From a virus: 35,247 bases of DNA. A program made the position numbers and the translations under genes. The stretch is from positions 1 to 35,247 of the IMG/VR virus record IMGVR_UViG_3300049489_000438; one strand, 5' to 3'. A model generated the notes under the pieces. That model was not told where the DNA came from, did not search any database, and saw only the letters and a list, made by a program, of their open reading frames with translations. Position 1 is the first letter of the stretch. Each line of letters starts with the position of its first letter. Shown here piece after piece: positions 1-5,948 of the stretch.

Positions 1-127
1 ACAATAGTGATAGTCCCCTTCTCATACAGGGAAATGAAATCTTCTATCTCAGAAAGAAATTCGTTTGTTACGTTGAGCATTTTAGTTTCATTATACCCCC
101 CTCGTTTCAATCTTTCGCATGATTGTT
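1..127. repeat. Direct terminal repeat, left copy
   Basis: Bases 1-127 match 35121-35247 exactly, so the molecule closes into a circle of about 35,120 bp. The repeat holds the first codons of the portal gene (minus strand, ATG at 80-78) and the last codons of the large terminase gene. The coding sequence runs through the joint without a break. A length of exactly 127 suggests an assembler k-mer overlap rather than a biological terminal repeat. Confidence 0.97.
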
Positions 128-1557
128 ATTCTTTTTCCACCTGGCGGTTCTGCTATTTGTAACTGATACGCCGCAGAATCTAGCACATCGTCATTGGCAC
201 CTTTGGGGAAAACAAGCATTTCAGATTCAAGGTCAGTACACATACCCTGTAGGTGGTAGACCTTCCCGAATGAGTACCGTGGTATAAGCCCACGGATTCT
301 CACCTCTTTCATCGTGTTGTTATGTTTTAGTGGGACAACGTTGGGGAACGAGTTACGCTTCTGCATCTCTTCTCTCAAAAACGGCTCAATTACAAAGGAA
401 AATGCGCCCTCTTCAACGCCAATCTTCTCAAAACCCTCTTCGTGAAGCGTAAATATCAAGTCGATGATACCCCTCCCATCGAGTCTGTACCGTTCTGCTC
501 TGAAGTGCCATTCGTTTAACTCGTTTACATAGTTTCTAGTGACACCAGTGTAATCAGAGCCTTCGGATTTCTTTAAAGCCGTGTCAATCGTGGCAAACTT
601 TCTAAGATTCATCTTCTCAAGTTCACTGTACTGACGTGTCTTAAACCATTTATCCTTGAACTCCCTGTTAGCGTCATCTACGGGGTGCTGTTGGTACAGG
701 GCAGAAAATTCATACGGGCCAAGGGTGTTTTTGATATCTGTTAGCTCTTCAATCGAATATCGCTGAGGCCATAGTGCTTCCCCCGCCTTTCTATGCTCTT
801 CATCAACTTCTGCAATGGCTTTTAAGGTAAGACGAACCCATTTAGCGTCGCCAAGCCCGTTCTTTTTAAACTCTTCAAATGTAATCCATTTCTCCTTGCC
901 CTCCCCCTCGGTAAGCCTGCCGATAATGTCGTTTTGGTGCCATCTTGTATGCATTACGCACATTCTCCCATTCGGAGACAGACGAGTACGAGCTACAGAG
1001 GTAAACCACTTCCAACGCTCATCTCGAATAAGTTGCGAGTCAGCTTCCTTGCGGTCTTTGAGTGGGTCGTCAATTATGAAAAACTCTGCCCCCTTACCTG
1101 TTAGAGAACCGCCAACACCTGCGGCGTTATAAGCACCTTTCCCGTTAGTGTTCCACTTACCCTTTGCTGTAGAGTCGGGTGCAAGGCGCGTGTCAAATAC
1201 GTTTTGGTATGCTTGTGTTTCTATAAGGTTTCGTGTCTCGCGCCCGTGGTCTGTTGCAAGGTCACCTGAGTATGAAGCAACAATGACTGAATTATCTTTA
1301 TCCTTCCCCACTACATACGCTGGAAACAGTTGAGACACGTGGACGGACTTTGAATGGCGGGGAGGGGCTTCAATAAAAAGAAAGCGTATTTCGCCCCTAT
1401 GTAAATAATCTAGTGCTTCACAGATAAGCTCTGTATGCCAGCTTTTTTGATACCCGTCGTAAATGTACGGGGCAAAGTGTTTGAAGTGACGACGAGCTAA
1501 CTCTCTACGAGCTAGTTCCCTCTTCGCTTCCTGCGGCGAGATTTTCAAGTTCTGCAT
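91..1557 (-). CDS. terL: Terminase large subunit (packaging ATPase and nuclease)
   Basis: The 488-residue protein has the two-domain layout of phage terminase large subunits, which pump DNA into proheads and cut it. The N-terminal ATPase shows a Walker A variant APPRHSKS at about residues 64-71, a Walker B FFIIDD at 159-164 and a TRWH coupling motif near 204-207. The RNase H-like nuclease follows, with acidic residues at D325 (ATIDTA), E382-E383 and the C-terminal DDVLD at 456-460. The start overlaps the end of the small subunit gene by 53 nt. An imperfect 15-nt tandem duplication near the start gives ELARRELARR. The portal gene follows directly across the circular joint, the usual order. Family assignment is firm; the packaging mode (cos or headful) cannot be read from the protein. 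Confidence 0.96.
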   Translation of the reverse strand: MQNLKISPQEAKRELARRELARRHFKHFAPYIYDGYQKSWHTELICEALDYLHRGEIRFLFIEAPPRHSKSVHVSQLFPAYVVGKDKDNSVIVASYSGDLATDHGRETRNLIETQAYQNVFDTRLAPDSTAKGKWNTNGKGAYNAAGVGGSLTGKGAEFFIIDDPLKDRKEADSQLIRDERWKWFTSVARTRLSPNGRMCVMHTRWHQNDIIGRLTEGEGKEKWITFEEFKKNGLGDAKWVRLTLKAIAEVDEEHRKAGEALWPQRYSIEELTDIKNTLGPYEFSALYQQHPVDDANREFKDKWFKTRQYSELEKMNLRKFATIDTALKKSEGSDYTGVTRNYVNELNEWHFRAERYRLDGRGIIDLIFTLHEEGFEKIGVEEGAFSFVIEPFLREEMQKRNSFPNVVPLKHNNTMKEVRIRGLIPRYSFGKVYHLQGMCTDLESEMLVFPKGANDDVLDSAAYQLQIAEPPGGKRITIMRKIETRGV

Positions 1558-1972
1558 CTGTTGTGTCTTTCAAATTAAATAGGTTTTTCCCATTTGAAGT
1601 GAGGTCGTTATGGTACTTGTCTTGCCAACCAAAGTTATTCTTTGCGTTAAAGATTACACCAGTTTGGTTTTTCCCTAGAAACATATATTCTTCAACGTAT
1701 TTTTCAACTATTGCCAACGCTCTTTTAAGCGAGTCAGAATATAAATGTTTCTCTTCGTCTTTGGTACCTTCTGGATATACGGGGTCATACTCTCCATTCT
1801 TGTATACCATCAATGTTTGACGGTTTGTGTCAAGCGCTAATGCAAGCCCCGACATGGTTAAAGGACGCTTATAGTGTCCTGGGTTTTCGGGGTCTTCACA
1901 AGACTTAAAATAAGCGTCTATCTTTTCGTTCAGTTCTTGAACAGTTTTGAATTTCATTGGTCGTCCTGCCAT
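1505..1972 (-). CDS. terS: Terminase small subunit
   Basis: This 155-residue protein would recognise phage DNA and bring it to the large subunit. It opens with GRPMKFKTVQELNEKIDAYF and carries an HTH-like segment around residues 38-57 (GLALALDTNRQTL). The C-terminal half contains an IFNAKNNFGWQDK block typical of small terminase or gp3-type packaging proteins of many phages. Adjacency to the large subunit supports the call. The ATG lies 9 nt after an extended -10 box (TGGTATAAT) embedded in the stop of the upstream gene, with no clear Shine-Dalgarno sequence between. Confidence 0.88.
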   Translation of the reverse strand: MAGRPMKFKTVQELNEKIDAYFKSCEDPENPGHYKRPLTMSGLALALDTNRQTLMVYKNGEYDPVYPEGTKDEEKHLYSDSLKRALAIVEKYVEEYMFLGKNQTGVIFNAKNNFGWQDKYHNDLTSNGKNLFNLKDTTDAELENLAAGSEEGTSS

Positions 1973-1981
1973 AGTCTGTAG

Positions 1982-1990
1982 ATTATACCA
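1982..1990 (-). promoter_or_regulatory. Extended -10 promoter element before terS
   Basis: On the minus strand the sequence reads TGG-TATAAT, a perfect extended -10. It overlaps the last Val and stop codons of the upstream 90-residue gene. The terS ATG follows after 9 nt, so a transcript starting about 7 nt downstream would be nearly leaderless. No convincing -35 is present, as expected for an extended -10 promoter. Confidence 0.5.
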
Positions 1991-2255
1991 TAAGATTTTT
2001 GATTTCCTCCTTTGCTTCTGGGTCGTATTCTTTGAGAAGGTTTCTGAGTACGTAGTCTAGCTTCTTTTCCGTGTATCTTGAAGAAAGGGCGTTCCTACCA
2101 CATTTCGCGTTGCAGTGGATACAAAAGTTTCCTGCTATTTCATAGTGAGTTATTGTTTGGGGGAGAGATTTACCACAGACAACACAGTTTTTCTTTACCT
2201 TGTGGCGGTATTCACTTCTTGGGATAAGCCTTCTTACTGTGTCGGTGGTTGACAT
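1983..2255 (-). CDS. Small zinc-ribbon-like protein upstream of terminase
   Basis: The 90-residue protein is not recognised by name. It contains CVVCGK followed by CIHCNAKCG about 20 residues later, a four-to-five cysteine arrangement expected to bind zinc. A basic N-terminus and a helical, charged C-terminus flank it. Its ATG follows directly after the stop of the preceding start-less reading frame (TAAATG), indicating translational coupling. Being next to the terminase genes, a role in DNA binding or packaging is possible but unproven. Confidence 0.75.
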   Translation of the reverse strand: MSTTDTVRRLIPRSEYRHKVKKNCVVCGKSLPQTITHYEIAGNFCIHCNAKCGRNALSSRYTEKKLDYVLRNLLKEYDPEAKEEIKNLMV

Positions 2256-2429
2256 TTAGTCCATATAAAACCCAGTTTCCCTTAGTCTTTTCTTGATTGC
2301 ATTGAATCTGTTTATTTCTTCGCGGATTTGTTTCCAGGTATAAGAGAGTTTACGGATTTTGAAGATTTCTTCTTCCCGTTCGGGTTTTGTGCGGGCTATA
2401 TATTCTTTAAAAAGTTTCTTTTCATCTTC
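2256..2429 (-). CDS. Open frame without a normal start codon (57 codons)
   Basis: Between an in-frame TGA at 2430-2432 and a TAA at 2256-2258 lies a 57-codon frame rich in Glu, Lys and Arg (ends KKRLRETGFYMD). It looks coding and abuts the next ATG as TAAATG. It has no ATG, GTG or TTG near its 5' end. An ATG in the +1 frame at 2423-2425 reads nine codons (MKRNFLKNI) and passes T-TTA-AAG at 2411-2405, a classic -1 slippery heptamer. A -1 shift there would enter this frame and give a protein of about 56 residues. Alternatives are a truncated gene, a sequencing indel, or a 3' exon behind the structured RNA at 2430-2813. No function is recognised. Confidence 0.4.
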   Translation of the reverse strand, partial: EDEKKLFKEYIARTKPEREEEIFKIRKLSYTWKQIREEINRFNAIKKRLRETGFYMD

Positions 2430-2813
2430 TCATGTGTAACTAAATAGTGTTGAGGGGGCTTGGGTCTGGGTTCGGCTTACATTATCACCACGGCGAGCCT
2501 GTGTGGTTTTTCTCCTTATTTTCACCCAGAACTAAACCTCCTAACTGATAAGTGGGCTTGCGGGGAAGGCTCTATCGCAGTTGAGAGTCATCATCTTTAG
2601 GATTTGCTCCCCTTGGATTTTTAATTCCTACTCGTTTGCAACCGAGTGAGCCTTTTATCCGTAGAAACTGCATCCCCCGTAAACCCGCTTATCTTTGTAA
2701 AAGAACTGAAATCTATAGGCTCACGGGATTTTGAGAACTAGATTTCTCTGGCCGCGTTATTCTTTGTATTACCGCGAATCCCACGAACCTATTGATTTCT
2801 AAGGAACTGTCTA
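2430..2813 (-). ncRNA. Candidate structured noncoding RNA of unknown class
   Basis: This stretch of about 380 nt has no plausible gene on either strand but is full of complementary segments. On the minus strand, 2693-2673 pairs with 2567-2547 over 21 positions with two C-A mismatches. Inside it 2671-2666 pairs with 2582-2577 (GCAGTT with AACTGC), and hairpins lie at 2647-2630 (ACTCG with CGAGT) and 2627-2598. Upstream, 2746-2739 pairs with 2715-2708 (GAAATCTA with TAGATTTC). A long-range match joins 2724-2718 to 2652-2646 (GTGAGCC with GGCTCAC), which could make a pseudoknot. An extended -10 (TGCTATAAT) ends at 2820, predicting a transcript start near 2813. I could not fit it to tRNA, tmRNA, RNase P, or group I or II introns. 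The strand is inferred from promoter and gene direction. Confidence 0.55.
2547..2693. repeat. Long imperfect inverted repeat (21-nt arms)
   Basis: The arms at 2547-2567 and 2673-2693 are inverted copies that differ at only four positions, all transitions. On either strand they fold into a helix with 17 Watson-Crick pairs, two G-U wobbles and two A-C mismatches. The 105-nt interval holds further nested hairpins. Confidence 0.85.
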
Positions 2814-2819
2814 GGGGAG

Positions 2820-2828
2820 ATTATAGCA
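2820..2828 (-). promoter_or_regulatory. Extended -10 promoter element before the structured RNA
   Basis: The minus strand reads TGC-TATAAT, overlapping the stop of the HNH gene. The only -35-like hexamer upstream (TTGACT) is 21 nt away, too far for a normal spacer. The element would start a transcript near 2813, at the edge of the structured noncoding region. Confidence 0.45.
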
Positions 2829-3336
2829 TATTCAGGTACTTCATGCAGTCAATTATTGCTTGGGAAAGTGGATAAATTTGCTTTTCTTTTGAGAGGAGTT
2901 TTTGCCAGCGTTCTTCGCCAAGCCACTTTTTCATAAACAAAGTGTATTGTCCGTCCCACCCCTGCTTTTCTACACGTTGTTTTTGGTATTCGTAGCCGAG
3001 GTCTTTTGATTTGAAGTGATGATACCAGCAAAGGGCTATGAGATTATCGGGGTCGTATCTCGTTGCTTTGTGGGCGCGTCCGATGTAGTGAGAGCATTGG
3101 AGTTTCTTTATGTCGGTTACGGTGCAGTTAGGAAACATACATTTTCCGTCCCTTTCTCTAACGTGGAGAGATATTTCGTCATCGGCACGTTTCATTGACC
3201 ATATTCGTGAGCCTAATTGCTTCTTTGCGTGTTTGCGTAGTTTGCGCTGAGATGCCCTTAATTTCGCTTTTACGGCGTTGTTCGCACCCTTTTTACTCCA
3301 TACACGGGGCTTTCTCTTAAAACCTGAGCGTTTCAT
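2821..3336 (-). CDS. HNH endonuclease
   Basis: The 171-residue protein has a very basic N-terminal third and an HNH nuclease core. Cys66, Cys71 and Cys103 with His106 or His107 form likely zinc ligands. SHYIGRAHKATRYDPDN supplies the His83 and Asn98 of the motif. Such metal-dependent nucleases sit beside terminases in many phages and can assist DNA cutting at packaging; others resemble NinG or homing enzymes. The ATG at 3336 overlaps the stop of the upstream 53-residue gene (ATGA), so it is preferred over a GTG six codons earlier. The gene ends directly at the promoter of the structured RNA, so a mobile intron or homing association is worth considering but not shown. Confidence 0.85.
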   Translation of the reverse strand: MKRSGFKRKPRVWSKKGANNAVKAKLRASQRKLRKHAKKQLGSRIWSMKRADDEISLHVRERDGKCMFPNCTVTDIKKLQCSHYIGRAHKATRYDPDNLIALCWYHHFKSKDLGYEYQKQRVEKQGWDGQYTLFMKKWLGEERWQKLLSKEKQIYPLSQAIIDCMKYLNML

Positions 3337-3494
3337 CGGTGTACCGCTACCCACTCTTCAAATAACTCATACCCGCACCATGCGTAGTGTTTTCCACTTA
3401 ATACTTTAGGTTTGCACCAGCAGGAAAGTGAAGGCTGGTGTGAAGAGTTAGGATAATCGTGCAACAGTTTGAGTGGATTGGTTTCAGTTTTCAT
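3333..3494 (-). CDS. Small cysteine- and tryptophan-containing protein (53 aa)
   Basis: This 53-residue frame starts at the ATG at 3494, overlapping the stop of the upstream small gene (ATGA), and its own stop overlaps the HNH start the same way. The sequence carries CWCKPK and AWCGYELFEEW, three cysteines that might bind a metal. No family is recognised. The tight overlaps on both sides are the main evidence that it is translated. Confidence 0.65.
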   Translation of the reverse strand: MKTETNPLKLLHDYPNSSHQPSLSCWCKPKVLSGKHYAWCGYELFEEWVAVHR

Positions 3495-3604
3495 TGACAG
3501 GTTTCACAAATATCTGTGGTACCCTCCCATACTCTGAGTTTGGAGAGGTCTATGTCAGTTGGTTGTGCTTTGTCGTCTACAGTTTCGGTGTTTTCTGTGT
3601 CCAT
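3491..3604 (-). CDS. Small acidic protein (37 aa)
   Basis: This 37-residue frame starts at 3604 and ends in ICETCQ. It is acidic and has a CxxC pair at its end. The ATG stands 7 nt after a perfect extended -10 (TGATATAAT), so it is probably the first gene of a transcript and may be leaderless. Its stop overlaps the next ATG. Function is unknown. Confidence 0.6.
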   Translation of the reverse strand: MDTENTETVDDKAQPTDIDLSKLRVWEGTTDICETCQ

Positions 3605-3611
3605 CGTGTTA

Positions 3612-3620
3612 ATTATATCA
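3612..3620 (-). promoter_or_regulatory. Extended -10 promoter element inside the leftward operon
   Basis: The minus strand reads TGA-TATAAT. The TGA is also the stop codon of the upstream 109-residue gene. The next ATG begins 7 nt after the box, where transcription would be expected to start. Confidence 0.5.
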
Positions 3621-3947
3621 CGCTCTATAACTTGGAGAGGGGTCTATACGCTCGGGGTCGTGGGGAAAATTAACGTACTCAACGCCCCAATTCTTTCCTA
3701 AAATCTCCATTAAGTTTTCGTGTATTGCGTTTATCTCTTCTATCTTCAAAAGTTCGGCGGTGCTCTCTTTTCCGTATTTTGCTTTTTGTACGGGCTTCCA
3801 GAGATTACTTTTGACGCTTTCGGGTGTCCACCATATTTCGGCTTTGATTACTTTCTTCATGTCTAACCCTTGCTCGTTGAGTTTGTCGGAGAGGATACGG
3901 AAAAAGGCGTGGAGGGCGCGATTCTGCTGTGAAGTACGTTGGGTCAT
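3618..3947 (-). CDS. Conserved phage protein of the QQNRALHAFF type
   Basis: The 109-residue protein begins with RTSQQNRALHAFFRILSDKL and contains WTPESVKSNLWKPVQKA and a ST-E-L segment. This arrangement is recalled from small conserved proteins in recombination and replication modules of many phages, but I cannot assign a proven function. The ATG overlaps the stop of the upstream replication gene (ATGA). The C-terminus ends in a basic, Pro- and Ser-rich tail. The context suggests a role with DNA replication or recombination. Confidence 0.75.
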   Translation of the reverse strand: MTQRTSQQNRALHAFFRILSDKLNEQGLDMKKVIKAEIWWTPESVKSNLWKPVQKAKYGKESTAELLKIEEINAIHENLMEILGKNWGVEYVNFPHDPERIDPSPSYRA

Positions 3948-4411
3948 ACCACGCGCTTACGCTTAGCAATATCCGCGATTTCCCCTCTTAATTGTTCCGA
4001 AGGATTAAAAGAAGTTTCCTTACTTTCTTTCTTACCTACCTCCCTACCTATGCTCCCGTCTGGTATACCAATGGTAGCCAACCTATAAACCCCGCCACTG
4101 TCAGCCGTTATTTGCTTAATTTCCTCCCTATGGGTAGTCGGGCGGTATCTGTCGGAGCGTATGTAGTTATTAACTTTCCAGTGCTTCACTACCATTACGC
4201 CGTTCTCAAAAGGTAAAAGGAACTTCTTAGAAAGTAGGATTTTTAGGTCGTCATCGTTTGAACTTACGAGCCGAACCACCTTTTTAGGGTACACAAACCC
4301 GTCATCGTCAGCGTGCATACCTAAGTGAAAATACAACGCTTGTGTGCTAGACGGCATGTCTAGGAACGGGTCGCTATTAACTATCTCGGTGCTGAACATT
4401 CGTCTAGCCAT
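3944..4411 (-). CDS. Phage replication initiation protein, DnaD or replisome-organiser-like N-terminal domain
   Basis: The 155-residue protein starting at 4411 opens with MARRMFSTEIVNSDPFLDMP and continues STQALYFHLGMHADDDGFV. It then has LKILLSKKFLLPFENGVMVV and HWKVNNYIRSDRYRPT. This is the winged-helix N-terminal module seen in phage replication initiators and DnaD-like proteins. The C-terminal part is short, polar and basic and lacks a clear second DnaD domain. An upstream ATG at 4459 would add 16 residues that do not fit the family start. The gene probably recruits host helicase or primase to the phage origin, since no phage polymerase or helicase is present. Confidence 0.75.
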   Translation of the reverse strand: MARRMFSTEIVNSDPFLDMPSSTQALYFHLGMHADDDGFVYPKKVVRLVSSNDDDLKILLSKKFLLPFENGVMVVKHWKVNNYIRSDRYRPTTHREEIKQITADSGGVYRLATIGIPDGSIGREVGKKESKETSFNPSEQLRGEIADIAKRKRVV

Positions 4412-4553
4412 ACATTTACTTAAAAAGCCCCACGCGGATTGCACTACGCGCAGAGCCATTTAAATAAACGAAGTGTGCAATCTTCATACGTCAATCCTAT
4501 CACACTGAATGGGGGTGCAACATGATATCCACAGCCCAGACAGTGTTTATGGG

Positions 4554-4835
4554 TTAGCGTAAATCCACCTTACGTTGCTCTTTATAATCGTTTAGTCTTT
4601 TCCCAGATACAATATCCTCATAAGTGTTTTTGGGTAAGCGGAATGTACAGTCTTTCTTTTTGCAATAAATGAGGGAGTTATCACGTTTCCAGTATACGCG
4701 TCTACCGTCTACGGGGCATTTGTTTTCTTTCAGGGCATCCCATACGAGGTAGTTGAGTGCGGGGATGAGAACGGGTTGGATTACCTTCCGTTTTTTAACG
4801 ACACGGACGTTGATGTGAGAAAAGTCTAAACCCAT
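4554..4835 (-). CDS. Small putative zinc-binding protein (93 aa)
   Basis: The 93-residue protein has CPVDGRR and, about 15 residues later, YCKKKDC, giving three cysteines that may bind a metal. A central segment resembles a short helix (LIPALNYLVWDALKEN). The ATG overlaps the end of the upstream gene by about 10 nt. About 140 nt without a firm gene separate it from the replication gene; that interval holds only a possible 23-codon frame. Function unknown. Confidence 0.65.
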   Translation of the reverse strand: MGLDFSHINVRVVKKRKVIQPVLIPALNYLVWDALKENKCPVDGRRVYWKRDNSLIYCKKKDCTFRLPKNTYEDIVSGKRLNDYKEQRKVDLR

Positions 4836-5104
4836 ATTTCCCTAGCCCTGCCCGTTGATTCATCTAAAACAAACTTACGGGTGAGGGGTTGTTTCGGGGC
4901 TTCTACTAAACGCCACTCCTTGCTACCCCCAGCGTGGTAATTGTGTTGTCGGCATTTTCGGCTTTCTAGGTTGTAGCCCTTGTCGCGCAAATCACAAAGT
5001 CTTCGGCGCGGGTCAGCCATAAATAGGCGGTACATATCCGAGGTGCATGTCCATTCGTTGTTTTGGAGGAGGTCTAGGATTTTGTTTGTTTGCGCGAGCT
5101 TCAT
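4826..5104 (-). CDS. Winged-helix-like DNA-binding phage protein
   Basis: The 92-residue protein has an N-terminal helix-turn-helix-like part (NKILDLLQNNEWTCTSDMYR) followed by DPRRRLCDLRDKGYNLESRK and a His- and Gly-rich wing ending EWRL. Similar small proteins occur in early regions of many phages and are predicted to bind DNA. The ATG overlaps the stop of the upstream gene (ATGA). It lies close to the divergent promoter region and could act as a transcription regulator there, but this is inference. Confidence 0.65.
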   Translation of the reverse strand: MKLAQTNKILDLLQNNEWTCTSDMYRLFMADPRRRLCDLRDKGYNLESRKCRQHNYHAGGSKEWRLVEAPKQPLTRKFVLDESTGRAREIWV

Positions 5105-5412
5105 GTCGGCTTTGTATCTAGTTTTTTCTTTATATCCTCAATGGCGCACCCCAACTCACTTATAGTTCCTTCGTAGTCTCGAAAATCGCGCCCTGCTGTC
5201 AAATAGCCCACGTTCACAAATATCTGTTCCCATGTAGGTATCTGTGGTTCACCTTCGTTTCTATATGAGTAAGGTTGCTGTGCTTTGTACCAAGCAAACG
5301 CCTTTGCAAACTCTCTTCTGCGAAGTTGGTCTTCCGTAAGATACTTTTCGCATTGGTGCTTTAGGTCAGCATTTGCAATAATGAGTTCTTCTTTGGTTAT
5401 CTTGTTTTTCAT
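5101..5412 (-). CDS. Hypothetical phage protein (103 aa)
   Basis: The 103-residue, charged, mostly helical protein is not recognised. It has a Lys- and Glu-rich N-terminus, an aromatic middle (FAWYKAQQPYSYRNEG) and an acidic-basic C-terminal helix. Both ends overlap their neighbours by four bases in ATGA form, which supports its translation within the leftward operon. Confidence 0.65.
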   Translation of the reverse strand: MKNKITKEELIIANADLKHQCEKYLTEDQLRRREFAKAFAWYKAQQPYSYRNEGEPQIPTWEQIFVNVGYLTAGRDFRDYEGTISELGCAIEDIKKKLDTKPT

Positions 5413-5540
5413 TTTGCTTCCTCAATTATTTTACGAAGTGCTGGTGCGTCTTTTATGTTCCACTTACGAGCGAGGCGGGCTATTTTAATAAAGTGCTTCG
5501 GCTCTAGGCGGTGTCCGCACGGCTTTAATTGGCTATTCAT
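5409..5540 (-). CDS. First gene of the leftward operon (43 aa, hypothetical)
   Basis: The likely protein of 43 residues starts at the ATG at 5540 (MNSQLKPCGHRLEPKH) and ends in a basic helix (IARLARKWNIKDAPALRK). An upstream ATG at 5600 would place the start within the -35 side of the promoter, so it is rejected. The chosen ATG is only 6 nt from the -10 box at 5547-5552, so the transcript may be leaderless. Function unknown. Confidence 0.6.
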   Translation of the reverse strand: MNSQLKPCGHRLEPKHFIKIARLARKWNIKDAPALRKIIEEAK

Positions 5541-5546
5541 GGGGAT

Positions 5547-5575
5547 ATAGTACCACGGGGCTAGCGATAGCGCAA
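5547..5575 (-). promoter_or_regulatory. Leftward promoter of the divergent control region
   Basis: On the minus strand, TTGCGC (5575-5570) is followed by a 17-nt spacer and TACTAT (5552-5547), preceded by TG at the extended -10 position. It faces the leftward early genes. The predicted start coincides with or closely precedes the ATG at 5540. Confidence 0.6.
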
Positions 5576-5624
5576 TAGATAGTTTGTCCACACCCCTCAC
5601 TATGCTTTGTTGACACCGCTAGCG
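5560..5624. promoter_or_regulatory. Operator-like palindromes in both promoter spacers
   Basis: GCTA-GCGA-TAGC at 5560-5571 lies across the spacer and -35 of the leftward promoter. CGCTAGCG at 5617-5624 lies in the spacer of the rightward promoter. Both share the GCTAGCG core and are about 45 bp apart centre to centre. This is what a single DNA-binding protein controlling both promoters would need, though the binder is not identified. Confidence 0.4.
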
Positions 5625-5638
5625 CGAGGGTGTATACT
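5610..5638 (+). promoter_or_regulatory. Strong rightward promoter
   Basis: TTGACA at 5610-5615, a 17-nt spacer and TATACT at 5633-5638 match the sigma-70 consensus at 11 of 12 positions. Transcription would begin near 5645. It is the only obvious full promoter for the long rightward operon that starts at 5759. Confidence 0.8.
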
Positions 5639-5644
5639 TCCTAA

Positions 5645-5758
5645 GTACGACATTCTGGTTACGACTGGGGTACTCGTACAAGGGGTAAATGGGCGGAGTA
5701 ATCAAAAAAATATCTACTTCCGCCCCGTATCCCCGCATTAAAACCTTAATTAAAAAAT
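5645..5758 (+). promoter_or_regulatory. Structured 5' leader of the rightward operon
   Basis: The predicted 115-nt leader begins with a hairpin (GTACGA at 5645-5650 with TCGTAC at 5674-5679). A second stem follows (GGGCGGAGTA at 5691-5700 with TACTTCCGCCC at 5715-5725, one bulged A, A-rich loop). It ends in an A- and T-rich stretch before the ATG at 5759 with no Shine-Dalgarno sequence. The two stems could protect the mRNA or regulate translation. Confidence 0.5.
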
Positions 5759-5869
5759 ATGAACTACGACAACTATGACGATTACAAAAAACCAGAACTG
5801 TATATCTATGCGGTCATTGCAGTTGGACTCTTCCTTTTCTTCGGACAATTCTTCCTTGGGCTTGATTGA
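5759..5869 (+). CDS. Small membrane protein (36 aa), first gene of the rightward operon
   Basis: This 36-residue frame starts at the first ATG after the strong promoter. A hydrophilic Tyr- and Asp-rich N-terminus (MNYDNYDDYKK) is followed by one transmembrane segment (about residues 15-34, rich in Phe, Leu and Val). Small membrane proteins made early by phages often act on host envelope functions or superinfection, but nothing in the sequence shows a specific role. Confidence 0.6.
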   Translation: MNYDNYDDYKKPELYIYAVIAVGLFLFFGQFFLGLD

Positions 5870-5873
5870 AAAC

Positions 5874-5948
5874 GTGAAGCTCTACAAGAGAATGGAAAAA
5901 GAACGCATGGTATTACTAGCGAAAATATTTAAAGAAATATATGGATGA
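5874..5948 (+). CDS. Possible 24-residue basic peptide
   Basis: A GTG-started frame of 24 codons is Lys- and Arg-rich and amphipathic. It overlaps the next ATG at 5941 in the form ATGGATGA, which could couple translation. A second in-frame ATG lies at 5892. It may be only a spacer, so confidence is low. Confidence 0.25.
   Translation: MKLYKRMEKERMVLLAKIFKEIYG

Noticed and set aside
2430-2813. tmRNA, group I intron or tRNA in the structured region
   Set aside because: GCAAACGAG resembles a tag start but a stop follows at once and no tRNA-like ends fit. A P3/P7-like pair is present but P8 and the usual core sequences are missing. No cloverleaf with a normal T-arm was found.
4412-4553. Longer start of the replication gene (ATG 4459) and a 23-codon frame
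   Set aside because: The family begins at MARRMFS, and the 23-codon frame shows no feature beyond a TAAATG junction.
5541-5600. Upstream ATG at 5600 for the first leftward gene
   Set aside because: It lies upstream of the -10 and -35 of the promoter, so it would not be on the transcript.
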